Below, piece by piece: positions 17,519 to 27,077 of a DNA stretch of 64,000 nucleotides (the first letter of the stretch is position 1; each line of letters begins with the position of its first letter). The notes under the pieces are model-generated. The model was not told the DNA's origin and did no database searches. It saw only the letters and a program-made list of their open reading frames with translations. This DNA is from Butyrivibrio sp. LC3010 (GTDB lineage: Bacteria > Bacillota > Clostridia > Lachnospirales > Lachnospiraceae): NCBI RefSeq assembly GCF_000424385.1, contig NZ_AUJU01000011.1, forward strand, positions 62,001 through 126,000, in the 5' to 3' direction. Position numbers and translations under genes: made by a program.

Positions 17519-18124
17519 ATGGGAAAATGGGACGAAAATAAAAAATTGAAATTTGATTCTTTACTAAACACCTCCTTTGAGTTATTTACTTCTAAAGGAA
17601 TTAATCAGACTTCTATTTCTGATATTGTAAAAAAAGCAGGCGTTGCAAAGGGAACCTTCTATCTGTATTTCAAAGATAAATATGATATAAGGAATCGTTT
17701 GATTGCCCGAAAATCCAATCAGCTTTTTGGAATAGCCTACGAGCAGCTGCTAAACGAAAACCTGACAACTGTTGAAGATAAGATAATCTTTATGATGAAA
17801 CATATACTTCTTGAGTTATCAAACAACCACATGCTTCTTTCTCTTATTTATAAGGATCTTAGCTGGGCTCTGTTTAAGGAAGCCATGACCAATAATACTC
17901 CTGATGATTCTGAGCGGGATTTCCTTGGGATTATCACAGAGATGTTCAAGGAATCAGAAGTTAAATACAGGAATCCCGAACTCATGATGTTTATTATCGT
18001 CGAGATGGTCAGTTCCGCAGGCTATAGCTCCATAATCTACAAACAGCCTCAGCCTCTCGAAGATCTTTTACCCGAACTTGAATATGCCGTGCGCGGCATC
18101 ATGCGTGAGTATGAATTAAAATAA
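17519..18124 (+). CDS. TetR family transcriptional regulator
   Basis: 201 aa. The N-terminal helix-turn-helix (about 28-50, TSISDIVKKAGVAKGTFYLYFKDK) is typical of the TetR/AcrR family; the C-terminal helical domain, which would bind the inducer, shows no family I can name. GGATG lies a few nt before the ATG. The gene is divergent from the MMPL-lipoprotein operon, whose promoter contains two TGACCG-type palindromes, so it is the likely repressor of that operon. The inducer is unknown and may be a transport substrate. Confidence 0.92.
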   Translation: MGKWDENKKLKFDSLLNTSFELFTSKGINQTSISDIVKKAGVAKGTFYLYFKDKYDIRNRLIARKSNQLFGIAYEQLLNENLTTVEDKIIFMMKHILLELSNNHMLLSLIYKDLSWALFKEAMTNNTPDDSERDFLGIITEMFKESEVKYRNPELMMFIIVEMVSSAGYSSIIYKQPQPLEDLLPELEYAVRGIMREYELK

Positions 18125-18133
18125 CATTAAATG

Positions 18134-18166
18134 AACCCCCGCGTTGGCAAGACGTGGGGGTTTTCA
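18134..18166 (+). terminator. Terminator of the tetR gene
   Basis: AACCCCCGCGT at 18134-18144 pairs with ACGTGGGGGTT at 18152-18162, followed by TTC. It starts 9 bp after the stop codon. Confidence 0.85.
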
Positions 18167-18202
18167 GGTAGGAGATTTCTTATTACTATTTATATGTCAT
18201 AT

Positions 18203-18218
18203 GTTAGCATGTGCTAAC
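18203..18218. repeat. GTTAGCA-TG-TGCTAAC palindrome
   Basis: A 7-bp perfect palindrome with a two-base centre in the interval between the convergent tetR and xylanase genes. It resembles an operator, but no promoter is nearby. Confidence 0.45.
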
Positions 18219-18290
18219 AATGCTATCTTAATATATCTTTTAAAATAATGCAAGCACTTTTTATGAATTAAATATTTTAATGATAAGGCA

Positions 18291-18333
18291 AAAGGCTGTG
18301 CCCGTATAAAAATCATTACGGTACACAGCCTTT
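18291..18333 (-). terminator. Terminator of the xylanase gene
   Basis: AAAGGCTGTG at 18291-18300 pairs with CACAGCCTTT at 18324-18333, extended by further pairs (CGTA/TACGG) inside. It lies 15 bp after the stop codon of the minus-strand xylanase gene, with a short T-rich tail. Confidence 0.7.
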
Positions 18334-18348
18334 ATAAAGCTCATTTAA

Positions 18349-21300
18349 TTAGTTAAATGAATATCCTATTGTATTTCCGATTGTTCCGTCACCAAGAACA
18401 CCAAACTCAATACTCTGTCCATTAGATATATATGCGTTCCAGTCAACAGGTGTTATAACGTAATAATCACCATCTTCTGTCACATTTATATTCCAGCTTG
18501 AACCGATTGTAATATCACTCTTACTAAGCTTAAGTGTCCAGGCATTAACATCAGCGCCTGTGTTATTGGATACCTTGAAGCTAACCTGATAGCCACTTCC
18601 CCAGCTGTTAATGCTGTAATCAAGAGCAAGTCCATCTGTTGAAGGTATCTGCGGCTGAGGATCTTCCGGAGCCGGTTCAGGTTCAGGATCAGCAGGTTCG
18701 GGATTTACCGGCTCGGGAGCAGGATTCTCAGGCTCAGGATTCTGATTTTCTGAATTGCCCTGACCTGCGTTATTTCCCTGATTCTCATCATCGCCAGTCT
18801 TCTCAAACTGCCACTGCTGATTAGGATTGCCATAATATGTCCACTGACATACATTTGTTCCATCAGTAGTCTTGTGCTCATATACATCCAGATTCTTTGT
18901 TCCGTTTGAAGCCTTGGTAGCTATTGTGTAAATGCCATCATTATCTGTTTTCCTAACTATAAACTTCTGAGCATCTCCACCATAGCCCTGATAGATTCCG
19001 ATGTTTGCGCCATCTTCGTCTTCACCGTTTGCCACATCAAGCATCACATTTCCGAGCTTACTTGTAAGTGTGATATAACCGTCATCAGTGTTGGTTACAT
19101 ACCACTTCTGCCCGTCAACTCCGGTTCCTGTACTTATAAGTACATTCACCCAACCATCAGCGGTATTGCCTTCAACAGTAAGATACTTTTGTGAAAGTGT
19201 ATTCTTAAGATAATACCAGCCATTTTCAATGTATGCTCCATCATGTGTATCTGCAGGATTTTGAGGTTCATCATTCTGAGGATCTTCAGCTGCAGGATCA
19301 TCATTCTGAGGATCACCTGAAGGCTGAGGTGTCGGCAAAGGAGCCGGTGTATATACTGTTGTAGGTGTTCCGAATGTCTCGGTATATGCCTGAATTACTT
19401 TATCAAAAGCAGGCTTCTTGGTAGTAGGTGTACTGAAAAGAAGCGGCTTTGCATTGTCAATCCAGGTAACCTGATCAGAAAGTCCCCACCAGGTAATGCT
19501 TGTAATCTTTCCGCCATTCTTCTTGAGTGCATTTATGTTCTTATACAGATTGTAAGCATAGTTTGCAAGATCCTGATCGTTCTTGTTGGTGATATCCATC
19601 TCAGTGATCTGTACTTCGAATCCTGCATTTAAGAAGGACTTAAGAGCCTGTGTGTAATAATCAACAGAAGGATAGTTAGTTCCAAGGTGTGACTGCATTC
19701 CAACACCGGAGCACATTTTTCTGTCAGAGTTAATGTAGTTCACAAGCTTGATAATGTTGTTAACTTCCATGTAAGTGTTGTAATCATTATAGAAAAGACT
19801 TACGGAATCAGTTAACTTAAAGTAATCAAGTGTCTGATATGCATAAGTGAAAGCTTTTTTTACATAAGAAGCATTGGTTCTGTTGTTGCCGTAAACTGCT
19901 TCCCAGCCAGAGTTATTGGCATGCATAACTTCATTTGCAATATCCCATGCATATACTACGCTGCCGTACTCACTAAGATATACGTGGTTCATTACTGTCT
20001 TTACATACATCTCAAGACGGGCATCCATTGTATCACTGTTTACAAATCCGCCATTTCCTGCATAGCCGTTTCTGAAGAACCATGAAGGAGTCTGTGAATG
20101 CCATACAAGTGTATGGGCTCTCATTCTAAGGCCGTTGTTGTAGCAGATTTTCATAACTTCATCAACTGTATTGAAGTTGATCTGAGGAACATACTGTTCT
20201 TTGTAATTATCCGGAATATAGTATCCTCTGTTCTTAGCATCGCTTACTGAGATGAGTCTTGCTGAGCCTCCAAGAAGTGCATCGGGCTTCATCTCATTTT
20301 CAAGTGTGATACTGTTGTAATTCTTCTTGATAAGATCAAGAGTATTGGCATCTCTAAGCTGATACAAATTAATGCAGGTGCCTGAGTAACCATATTGCTG
20401 GCCATAGGTGTTAAGGAGTGTCAGGTCTGAAGGATTGAGTGCCTGTCCGCCACCCTGATTGCCCTGCTGGTTACCACCCTGAGACTGGCCCTGGCCTTGT
20501 CCGCCTGCTGTCTCTCCCTGTGCAGCAGCTTTCCAGTAATCGAATTCAAAACTTCCATTTAATACAAAGCAAAGGTTCTTAACACCCGTGACATTTTTCA
20601 TTGAACCTGTAAACTCAGTATTTTTATTATTTGTATTTGCGAGCTTGATTGTTCCAAGGAGATTGCCCTTAGGATTGCCTTCTCTTACTTCAATCGTGCC
20701 TGCGTCCCTGCTGTTGACACTGACTGTTATGGAACCAAGTCCTTTTGAGAAGTTCACTCCCTTAACCTTGGTATAATCACCTCTGTCCACATGGTCAACC
20801 CATGCCACACCGTCGCCATTACCTGATACACCTATTCCGCTCTGAGTAAATAATGTCTCAGCCTGCACAACAGAATAAGGATCAACATAAGAGGTCTGAG
20901 TGGGACCTGCCATCGTAGGTGTAAGTGGATTGATCCTACCATTTGATACGCTAAGCTTATCGATCTGGGTTGTTCTATAGCCAAGACTCTTACCTATAAG
21001 CTTTGACTCAACGGATCTTGTATGATAAGCCATGTAGTAATTGCCGCCAAACTCAAATATAGCGTGATGGTTATTACCTGTAGAGCCATTAAAGAACACT
21101 CCGGGATTTTTCATAACTTCGCCCTGATAGGAAAAAGGTCCCATGGGGCTGTTACTTGTCATATACTCAATAGCTGCATTGTTAAAGCCATTCTTGCAGT
21201 TCCAGTTTGAGCAGTATGAATAGTAATATTTATTCCCAATCTTGTTGATTCCTGAATCTTCAAATAGGTAGGGTGCATCAATTGTGGCAGCAGAGCCTGA

Positions 21301-21975
21301 CACACTGGTCATATCTGCGCCAAGCTTAATTACTCTTGCTGTCTTTGGATGCTCGAACTGATTGTTCGGTATTCCACCACCAAAATACAGATATCCTGTG
21401 CCGTCAGCATCCACAAGTACAGCAGGGTCGAACATCCATGTAACTCCGCTACAACCGGGTGTTGCTCCGGTAATCAATGCTTTTCCTATAGGGTCCTTCC
21501 AGGGACCTGTAGGACTGTCAGCTGTAAGTACACCGATTCCGCTTCCATTATTTGCAAAGTATAAGAAGAACTTGTCCTTACCATTTATCTTCTTAGTTGC
21601 AATACATGGTGCCCAGGAATTCTTTGCCCATTTTGCAGCTCCGCTTCCTCCGGCAATTTTGAAAGTACCATGATCTGTCCAGTTAACCAGATCTTTGGAA
21701 GAATAACAGTTTAAGGTGTCAATCTTCCCATAGGTGTTCTCGTTATTGCCTGCCAGTTCCTGAGAATCGTTGGTAGCGTAGATGTACACTGTGTCATCAT
21801 AGACCAACACCCCGGGATCTGCGCCGTAGTTCTGTGAAACTACAGGATTGTTCTCATTGTCCCCCTTAACATAAGAACCATTCACCACGTCGGCAGCCAG
21901 CGAACTTGTGCCGTTTCCTATGATCAGCCCTGCAGCCATCATAAGAGACATTAACATTGTTAAATTTTTCTTCAT
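18349..21975 (-). CDS. Secreted bifunctional xylan hydrolase GH43-CBM6-GH10-ricin-CBM2
   Basis: 1208 aa from the ATG at 21975, which follows GGGGAAGG and gives a clean signal peptide (MKKNLTMLMSLMM...SLAADV); an upstream start at 22020 would spoil it. Domains in order: GH43 at about 35-355 (general base Asp in NYGADPGVLVYDD, second Asp in MFDPAVLVDADG); CBM6-like at 370-485; a Gly/Gln linker; GH10 endoxylanase at 515-870 (acid/base Glu in WDIANEVMH, nucleophile Glu in VQITEMDI); a Pro/Asp/Glu linker; a ricin-type trefoil at 915-1060 (three Q-x-W/F motifs); a Pro/Glu linker; and CBM2 at 1110-1208. It should cut the xylan backbone and remove arabinose or xylose side groups while bound to plant wall. 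It is monocistronic. Confidence 0.93.
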   Translation of the reverse strand: MKKNLTMLMSLMMAAGLIIGNGTSSLAADVVNGSYVKGDNENNPVVSQNYGADPGVLVYDDTVYIYATNDSQELAGNNENTYGKIDTLNCYSSKDLVNWTDHGTFKIAGGSGAAKWAKNSWAPCIATKKINGKDKFFLYFANNGSGIGVLTADSPTGPWKDPIGKALITGATPGCSGVTWMFDPAVLVDADGTGYLYFGGGIPNNQFEHPKTARVIKLGADMTSVSGSAATIDAPYLFEDSGINKIGNKYYYSYCSNWNCKNGFNNAAIEYMTSNSPMGPFSYQGEVMKNPGVFFNGSTGNNHHAIFEFGGNYYMAYHTRSVESKLIGKSLGYRTTQIDKLSVSNGRINPLTPTMAGPTQTSYVDPYSVVQAETLFTQSGIGVSGNGDGVAWVDHVDRGDYTKVKGVNFSKGLGSITVSVNSRDAGTIEVREGNPKGNLLGTIKLANTNNKNTEFTGSMKNVTGVKNLCFVLNGSFEFDYWKAAAQGETAGGQGQGQSQGGNQQGNQGGGQALNPSDLTLLNTYGQQYGYSGTCINLYQLRDANTLDLIKKNYNSITLENEMKPDALLGGSARLISVSDAKNRGYYIPDNYKEQYVPQINFNTVDEVMKICYNNGLRMRAHTLVWHSQTPSWFFRNGYAGNGGFVNSDTMDARLEMYVKTVMNHVYLSEYGSVVYAWDIANEVMHANNSGWEAVYGNNRTNASYVKKAFTYAYQTLDYFKLTDSVSLFYNDYNTYMEVNNIIKLVNYINSDRKMCSGVGMQSHLGTNYPSVDYYTQALKSFLNAGFEVQITEMDITNKNDQDLANYAYNLYKNINALKKNGGKITSITWWGLSDQVTWIDNAKPLLFSTPTTKKPAFDKVIQAYTETFGTPTTVYTPAPLPTPQPSGDPQNDDPAAEDPQNDEPQNPADTHDGAYIENGWYYLKNTLSQKYLTVEGNTADGWVNVLISTGTGVDGQKWYVTNTDDGYITLTSKLGNVMLDVANGEDEDGANIGIYQGYGGDAQKFIVRKTDNDGIYTIATKASNGTKNLDVYEHKTTDGTNVCQWTYYGNPNQQWQFEKTGDDENQGNNAGQGNSENQNPEPENPAPEPVNPEPADPEPEPAPEDPQPQIPSTDGLALDYSINSWGSGYQVSFKVSNNTGADVNAWTLKLSKSDITIGSSWNINVTEDGDYYVITPVDWNAYISNGQSIEFGVLGDGTIGNTIGYSFN

Positions 21976-22352
21976 TCCTTCCCCTTTCTTTTTTCCTCCA
22001 CATGCCGTTGCAGGTAGCATGTTTACTAGTGTTAAACCATTCTAGCAACAAAAAGGAGTTAAGCACTTATCAAATATTGCATCAATTTAACTAATTATTG
22101 CGGGCTTTATTTATTATTTTTATGCAGTTTTGTTATTTCTATTATTTCTCTTGGGATCAGTATGTGCAGATTTGCATTTATTATTGAAGATACATGTATA
22201 TTTATGGGTATTTTTACCATAATATAAGCATGAAGCCCGGTGGTATCTGACGCTTTTTCTGTTTTTGCTTTTTGCGGTAGTGTTTTGCTGGCACTGGACT
22301 CTATGATATATATTAGAATGTCAAAACTTAGTAGTCAATGATACATTCCCAT
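21976..22352. other. Upstream region of the xylanase gene, no gene seen
   Basis: AT-rich. A short inverted repeat GTTTA-N7-TAAAC lies at 22021-22037, just upstream of the ribosome binding site. I cannot point to a convincing -35/-10 pair. A GCGGTAG word near 22274 resembles the stem at 11180 but has no partner. Confidence 0.35.
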
Positions 22353-22393
22353 GCAAAAAAGAAGTTGTGAAAAATAAAATCATTCTTCACAAC
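22353..22393 (-). terminator. Terminator of the thiolase-acidic protein operon
   Basis: GTTGTGA at 22364-22370 pairs with TCACAAC at 22387-22393. On the minus strand the stem is followed by TTCTTTTTTGC. Confidence 0.75.
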
Positions 22394-22448
22394 CCCTTTT
22401 CATGCATAATAACCCAATTTCATTTAAACAATGTAATTGAGAAAAACA

Positions 22449-23069
22449 CTAATGATTTAAATTCCCAAAAAACGCATCCCCGGAACCGTCAGTCCCTCCG
22501 TTTCTGCCGCCATAGCCATCATCAAAATCCTCCCCGTCTTCGCCGAAGTCATCATCTTCATCATCTTCGTCTTCGTCAAAGTCGTCATCATCATCAAAGT
22601 CTTCGTCCGAATCATCATCATAATCCTCATCGTCGAAGCCTTCATCTTCGAACTCATCATCTTCGTCATCTTCGTCTTCGTCATCATCTGAATCGTCTTC
22701 TTCAAAATCATACTCGTCATCGTAGTCATCCAGATCATCATATTCATATTCCTGATTATAGTATCCTTCAGCCTCCAGACGATCCCTGACATCTTTATCA
22801 AAGTCGAGTTCAAAATCATTAGGATCTATGCCGGCATCTTCAAGCATTGCACGCCTCTCATCCTCATCTGCTCTCAAGAAGTCATCAAAATCAAGCCCTG
22901 CATTGCAGACAGTTTCAACAAGTTCAGCGTCCACATACACGGTAAAATCTGCACCATCACCATCAAAATCATCATCAACATAAGGAAGATCTTCCGGAAA
23001 AATGGAATACATTTTGCCGTTTTCATCAAAATCAAAGGGACCAAAGCCTCTTCCAAGATTAACGTTCAT
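22449..23069 (-). CDS. Hyperacidic protein of unknown function
   Basis: 206 aa, with GAGG 7 nt before the ATG. Residues 1-105 look folded (FGPFDFDENGKMYSIFPEDLP, then a short helix-rich part with many Asp). Residues about 107-190 are almost only Asp, Glu and a few Phe/Tyr, and the last 18 are Gly/Asn rich. There is no signal peptide or membrane segment, so it is probably cytoplasmic. The start lies 18 bp after the thiolase stop, so both are probably on one message. I do not recognise the family. Acidic tails of this kind can bind basic proteins or metal ions, but no function can be claimed. Confidence 0.75.
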   Translation of the reverse strand: MNVNLGRGFGPFDFDENGKMYSIFPEDLPYVDDDFDGDGADFTVYVDAELVETVCNAGLDFDDFLRADEDERRAMLEDAGIDPNDFELDFDKDVRDRLEAEGYYNQEYEYDDLDDYDDEYDFEEDDSDDDEDEDDEDDEFEDEGFDDEDYDDDSDEDFDDDDDFDEDEDDEDDDFGEDGEDFDDGYGGRNGGTDGSGDAFFGNLNH

Positions 23070-23087
23070 AATACCTCGCTAAGTGTT

Positions 23088-24266
23088 TTACCTTTCTACG
23101 ATAGCAGCGGCACCCATTCCGCCACCTACACAGAGTGTTGCAAGTCCTTTCTTGGCATCTCGTCTCTGCATCTCATATAGAAGGGTAACAAGAATACGAC
23201 ATCCTGAGCATCCAACAGGGTGTCCAAGTGCAATTGCTCCACCGTTTACATTGAGCTTGCTAAGGTCGAATCCAAGGTCCTTGCCAACTGCTACAGACTG
23301 AGCTGCAAAAGCTTCATTTGCCTCAATAAGATCGAAGTCTGAAATCTGGTATCCAACCTTAGCCATTGTCTTCTTGGTAGCTGCAACGGGACCGATACCC
23401 ATGATTCTGGGCTCAACACCTGCAAGCTCACCGGCAATCCAGGTAGCCATAGGCTTAATGCCAAGTTCCTTAGCCTTCTCTTCACTCATGACTACGATAG
23501 CTGCAGCACCGTCATTGATTCCTGAAGAGTTTGCGGCTGTTACCATACCGTCCTTCTTAAATGCAGGACGAAGTTTTGAAATACTCTCCTTTGTTACGCC
23601 TGCTCTGGGGCCTTCATCCTTGTTAAAAATAACTGTTCCTTTTTTAGTAGTAATTTCAACAGGAACTATCTCCTCGTCAAACACGCCATTTGCCTGTGCT
23701 CTCTCGCACTTCTGCTGGCTGTTTGCAGCAAACTCATCAAGCTCATCCCTTGTGAGTCCCCACTGCTCACAGATATTCTCAGCTGTAATTCCCATATGGA
23801 ATCCGCCAAAAGCATCTGTAAGAGCATCTTTTATCATAGTATCGATAAGTTCGCCGTTGTTCATTCTATAACCAAATCTTGCATTCTGAAGAGCATAGGG
23901 CGCACGGGACATATTCTCAGTACCGCCTGCAACTATGATATCAGCATCTCCCATTGAAATAAGCTTTGCTGCAAGGTTTACGCAATGAAGACCTGATCCG
24001 CAAAGAACATTGATAGTGGTAGCCGGAACCTCAACCGGTATTCCGGCGTTAACTGCTGCCTGACGTGCTACATTCTGACCGGTACCTGCCTGAATTACGC
24101 ACCCCATATATACTTCGTCAACCTGCTCGGGTTTTACACCGGAGCGCTTTAATGCTTCCTTAATAACTATTGTTCCAAGATCCGGAGCTGAGATGTCCTT
24201 AAGAGCACCTCCCATAACACCAATTGCTGTTCTGCAAGCTCCTGCTAAAACTACTTTACGTGCCAT
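23088..24266 (-). CDS. thlA: Acetyl-CoA C-acetyltransferase (thiolase)
   Basis: 392 aa, normal length. It condenses two acetyl-CoA to acetoacetyl-CoA, the first step of butyrate formation. The acyl-carrying Cys is C89 in [10 protein letters not shown]; the His of [14 protein letters not shown] (near 348) and the Cys of [11 protein letters not shown] (near 378) complete the active site. [11 protein letters not shown] is the usual substrate-loop motif. AAGGAGG lies about 12 nt before the ATG. Its partner enzymes (crotonase, hydroxybutyryl-CoA dehydrogenase, butyryl-CoA dehydrogenase) are not in the window. The only linked gene is the acidic protein. Confidence 0.95.
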   Translation of the reverse strand: MARKVVLAGACRTAIGVMGGALKDISAPDLGTIVIKEALKRSGVKPEQVDEVYMGCVIQAGTGQNVARQAAVNAGIPVEVPATTINVLCGSGLHCVNLAAKLISMGDADIIVAGGTENMSRAPYALQNARFGYRMNNGELIDTMIKDALTDAFGGFHMGITAENICEQWGLTRDELDEFAANSQQKCERAQANGVFDEEIVPVEITTKKGTVIFNKDEGPRAGVTKESISKLRPAFKKDGMVTAANSSGINDGAAAIVVMSEEKAKELGIKPMATWIAGELAGVEPRIMGIGPVAATKKTMAKVGYQISDFDLIEANEAFAAQSVAVGKDLGFDLSKLNVNGGAIALGHPVGCSGCRILVTLLYEMQRRDAKKGLATLCVGGGMGAAAIVER

Positions 24267-24366
24267 GCTTTTTTATTCCTCCTTAAAATTGTAAATTTAA
24301 TTTAAGAATATTTTACCAAAGAGAAAGCTCACCCTCAATAAGCTTTATCCTTATGGACATTATATG

Positions 24367-24402
24367 TCAAAAAGGCCGCCGCACTAATTAGTGCGACAGC
24401 CT
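24367..24402 (-). terminator. Terminator of the glycogen phosphorylase gene
   Basis: CGCACTAATTAGTGCG at 24380-24395 is a perfect palindrome flanked by GGC/GCC pairs. On the minus strand it is followed by TTTTTGAC. Confidence 0.85.
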
Positions 24403-24425
24403 CCAATAGAAGATTCATAATAATT

Positions 24426-26735
24426 TTAGTTGAGCTTCCAGATATCTCTGTTGTACTCTTCAATAGTTCTGTCAGATGAGAAGAAGCCGGCCTTAGCAAT
24501 GTTAGTAAGCATCATCTTCTTCCACTTATCACGATTCTCGTAATCAGCGAAAATAAGATCCTTCTCTCTGATGTAGTCCTCAAGGTCAATAAGAGTCATG
24601 AACCAGTCCTTATTAAGAAGCTCGTCCTGGAGACGCTTAAGATTTTCCTTGTGTCCTACTGCAAGGCACTGCTTGGAAGTGATGAAATCTACAGCTTCCT
24701 TGATAACCTTGCTCTTTTTGTAATAATCTTTTGAAACATAATCAGCCTTCTTGTAATGAGTAATAACCTCATCAGCGCTGATACCGAAAATGTAAATGTT
24801 GTCATCACCAACAAGGTCGTGAATCTCAACGTTTGCACCGTCGTCTGTACCAAGTGTAATTGCACCGTTTAGCATGAACTTCATGTTACTTGTACCTGAA
24901 GCTTCCTTGGATGCAAGTGAAATCTGCTCTGAAACATCACATGCAGGGATAAGCTTCTCAGCATAACTAACATTGTAGTTCTCTACCATGATAACCTTCA
25001 TGTAAGGTGATACATCGGGATCATTATTAACGATCTCCTGCAGGCAGAGAAGTAAGTGTATGATATCCTGTGCAATAACATATGCAGGTGCTGCCTTTGC
25101 TCCGAAGATAAATGTAATCGGACGAACAGGCTTTTTACCACCCTTGATCTCCAGGTACTTATGGATGATGTAAAGAGCGTTCATCTGCTGACGCTTATAC
25201 TCGTGAAGTCTCTTAACCTGAATGTCAAAGATAGACTCTGTATCTACTTCTACACCCTCGTGCTTCTTAAGGTAATCTGCAAGCTCTACCTTCTTCTGAT
25301 GCTTAATATCAGCGATCTTATCAAGCACTGCCTGATCATTCTCATGCTTTAAGAGATCCTCAAGTCTGTTGGCATCCTTCTTGAAGCCATCACCAATAGT
25401 TTCTGAAAGGAATTCAGTGAGTGGATGGTTACATGACATAAGCCATCTTCTGAAAGTTACGCCGTTTGTCTTGTTGTTGAACTTTTCAGGATAAAGCTTG
25501 TAAAAATCATTAAGCTCTGAGTTCTTCAAAATATCTGTATGGATAGCTGCAACGCCGTTTACTGAGAAGCCATAGTGAATATCAATAAACGCCATATGAA
25601 CTTTCTTATCCTTATCGATTATCTGAACTGCAGGATCCTTAACCTTAGCACGGATTCTCTTGTCAAGCTCCTTGATATACGGAACAAGCTGAGGTACAAC
25701 CTTTTCAAGGTACTTAAGTGGCCATGTCTCAAGCGCCTCTGCAAGGATTGTGTGGTTTGTGTAAGCGCAGGTCTTTGATACAACATCGATGGCATCATCC
25801 ATAGAGAATGCCTTCTCTTCTACAAGAATTCTGATAAGCTCAGGAATGATCATTGTAGGATGGGTATCATTGATCTGGATAACAACATGCTTATTGAGCT
25901 CTCTTAAGTCATACTGACGTTCCTTCTGCTCTCTCAGAATAAGTTGAGCTGCATTGCTTACAAGGAAATACTCCTGGTAAATTCTAAGAAGATTACCTGC
26001 CTCATCTGAATCATCAGGATAGAGGAAAAGTGTAAGGTTCTTCTCAATCGCTTTCTTATCAAATGTAATTCCCTTTTTAACAAGGCTCTCATCAACTGTC
26101 TCAACATCGAAAAGTCTAAGCTTGTTAACTCCTGTGTCATAACCTACAACATTCATGTTGTAAAGTCTTGAAACAACCTTCTTCTTACCGAAGTTTACTT
26201 CGAAAGTAGTGTCCGTCTTCTCAAGCCATGACTCCTTCTCAATCCATGCATCCTTCTCAGCTGTCTGAAGGTTATCCTTAAATACCTGTCTGAAAAGACC
26301 GAAGTGGTAATTAAGACCGATACCCTCGCCTGCAAGTCCTAAGGTTGCGATAGAATCAAGGAAGCATGCTGCAAGTCTGCCAAGGCCACCGTTACCAAGT
26401 GAAGGCTCCGGCTCGCACTCCTCGATCTCTGCAAGATTCTTGCCATTCTTATTAAGAATCTCATTTACTTTGTCATAAACCCTGAGGTTTATAAGGTTGT
26501 TCGACAGAAGCTTTCCAATAAGGAACTCCATCGATATATAGTATATTTTCTTCTCTCCCCCATCAATTTGAGCTGAATTCATCAGACGACTGGAATAATC
26601 AAGAAGAACAACATAGGTCTCCTGATTACTAAGGTCCTTAAGGTCTTTTCCAAACTTTTCTTTGGAAATGTCACTAAGAGCTTCCTCCATATTTGTTACC
26701 AGAACATCCTGCTCTAAATTAGTGTGCTGACTCAT
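24426..26735 (-). CDS. glgP: Glycogen/starch α-glucan phosphorylase (GT35)
   Basis: 769 aa. It releases glucose-1-phosphate from α-1,4-glucans. Typical blocks are visible: [19 protein letters not shown] (85-105), the NDTHP segment in the middle, [11 protein letters not shown], and the pyridoxal-phosphate site [14 protein letters not shown], whose Lys (near 615) binds the cofactor. It ends with the usual [15 protein letters not shown] precedes the ATG. Its promoter carries two GAAAACGTTTTC palindromes, pointing to control by a LacI/MalR-type regulator; one is encoded directly upstream. It is about 50 residues shorter than E. coli MalP, normal for the clostridial type. Confidence 0.96.
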   Translation of the reverse strand: MSQHTNLEQDVLVTNMEEALSDISKEKFGKDLKDLSNQETYVVLLDYSSRLMNSAQIDGGEKKIYYISMEFLIGKLLSNNLINLRVYDKVNEILNKNGKNLAEIEECEPEPSLGNGGLGRLAACFLDSIATLGLAGEGIGLNYHFGLFRQVFKDNLQTAEKDAWIEKESWLEKTDTTFEVNFGKKKVVSRLYNMNVVGYDTGVNKLRLFDVETVDESLVKKGITFDKKAIEKNLTLFLYPDDSDEAGNLLRIYQEYFLVSNAAQLILREQKERQYDLRELNKHVVIQINDTHPTMIIPELIRILVEEKAFSMDDAIDVVSKTCAYTNHTILAEALETWPLKYLEKVVPQLVPYIKELDKRIRAKVKDPAVQIIDKDKKVHMAFIDIHYGFSVNGVAAIHTDILKNSELNDFYKLYPEKFNNKTNGVTFRRWLMSCNHPLTEFLSETIGDGFKKDANRLEDLLKHENDQAVLDKIADIKHQKKVELADYLKKHEGVEVDTESIFDIQVKRLHEYKRQQMNALYIIHKYLEIKGGKKPVRPITFIFGAKAAPAYVIAQDIIHLLLCLQEIVNNDPDVSPYMKVIMVENYNVSYAEKLIPACDVSEQISLASKEASGTSNMKFMLNGAITLGTDDGANVEIHDLVGDDNIYIFGISADEVITHYKKADYVSKDYYKKSKVIKEAVDFITSKQCLAVGHKENLKRLQDELLNKDWFMTLIDLEDYIREKDLIFADYENRDKWKKMMLTNIAKAGFFSSDRTIEEYNRDIWKLN

Positions 26736-26784
26736 TAATTCCTTCCTTTCAAATTATTGACTATACCGTTTTTTTGCATTTCGC

Positions 26785-26798
26785 AGAAAACGTTTTCT
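26785..26798 (-). promoter_or_regulatory. LacI/MalR-type operator, downstream copy
   Basis: AGAAAACGTTTTCT is a perfect palindrome with the central CG of LacI-family sites. It lies downstream of the predicted glgP transcription start. Confidence 0.8.
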
Positions 26799-26812
26799 CA
26801 TGAACTGAAAAT

Positions 26813-26841
26813 ATCATATCACATGAAAACGTTTTCCGCAA
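26813..26841 (-). promoter_or_regulatory. Promoter of glgP
   Basis: On the minus strand -35 TTGCGG (26836-26841), a 17-nt spacer and -10 TATGAT (26813-26818). The spacer contains the upstream operator. Confidence 0.7.
26825..26836 (-). promoter_or_regulatory. LacI/MalR-type operator, upstream copy
   Basis: GAAAACGTTTTC is a perfect palindrome within the -35/-10 spacer. The centres of the two copies are 39 bp apart. Confidence 0.8.
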
Positions 26842-26869
26842 GAGGAAATTTTATAGCTAAATATTATTA

Positions 26870-26992
26870 GATTCCTGTTTTTCCTCAGAAAAACGGGAAT
26901 CGTATTGGACCAGGTCCTCGCAAAGCGAGGGGCGTGTCCTGCCGAAGGCAGGATTTTTGCGGGCGATTTCCGCTTTTGCCCACAAAAAGTCA
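26870..26992. repeat. Cluster of four hairpins, contains a dispersed repeat
   Basis: GATTCC...GGAATC (26870-26901, with GTTTTTC/GAAAAAC inside), CCTCGC/GCGAGG (26916-26930), TCCTGCC/GGCAGGA (26937-26953) and GCGG/CCGC (26959-26973) follow one another. The last 25 bases (26968-26992) recur inverted at 37235-37259 with two mismatches. Confidence 0.75.
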
Positions 26993-27017
26993 CTAATTCT
27001 TGCTTCTTTTTATATGA

Positions 27018-27053
27018 ACAAAAAACGACATCAGGCAATTCCTAATGTCGTTT
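27018..27053 (-). terminator. Terminator of the lacI-type gene
   Basis: AAACGACAT at 27023-27031 pairs with ATGTCGTTT at 27045-27053. On the minus strand a TTTTTTG run follows. It starts 25 bp after the stop codon. Confidence 0.85.
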
Positions 27054-27077
27054 ACAATTCATATTTGCACTGTATGT

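Noticed and set aside
22367..22789. 140-residue His/Arg-rich plus-strand frame
   Set aside because: It mirrors the Asp/Glu tract of the hyperacidic protein gene.
26814..27038. 74-residue minus-strand frame
   Set aside because: It spans the hairpin cluster and the glgP promoter, with no ribosome binding site.
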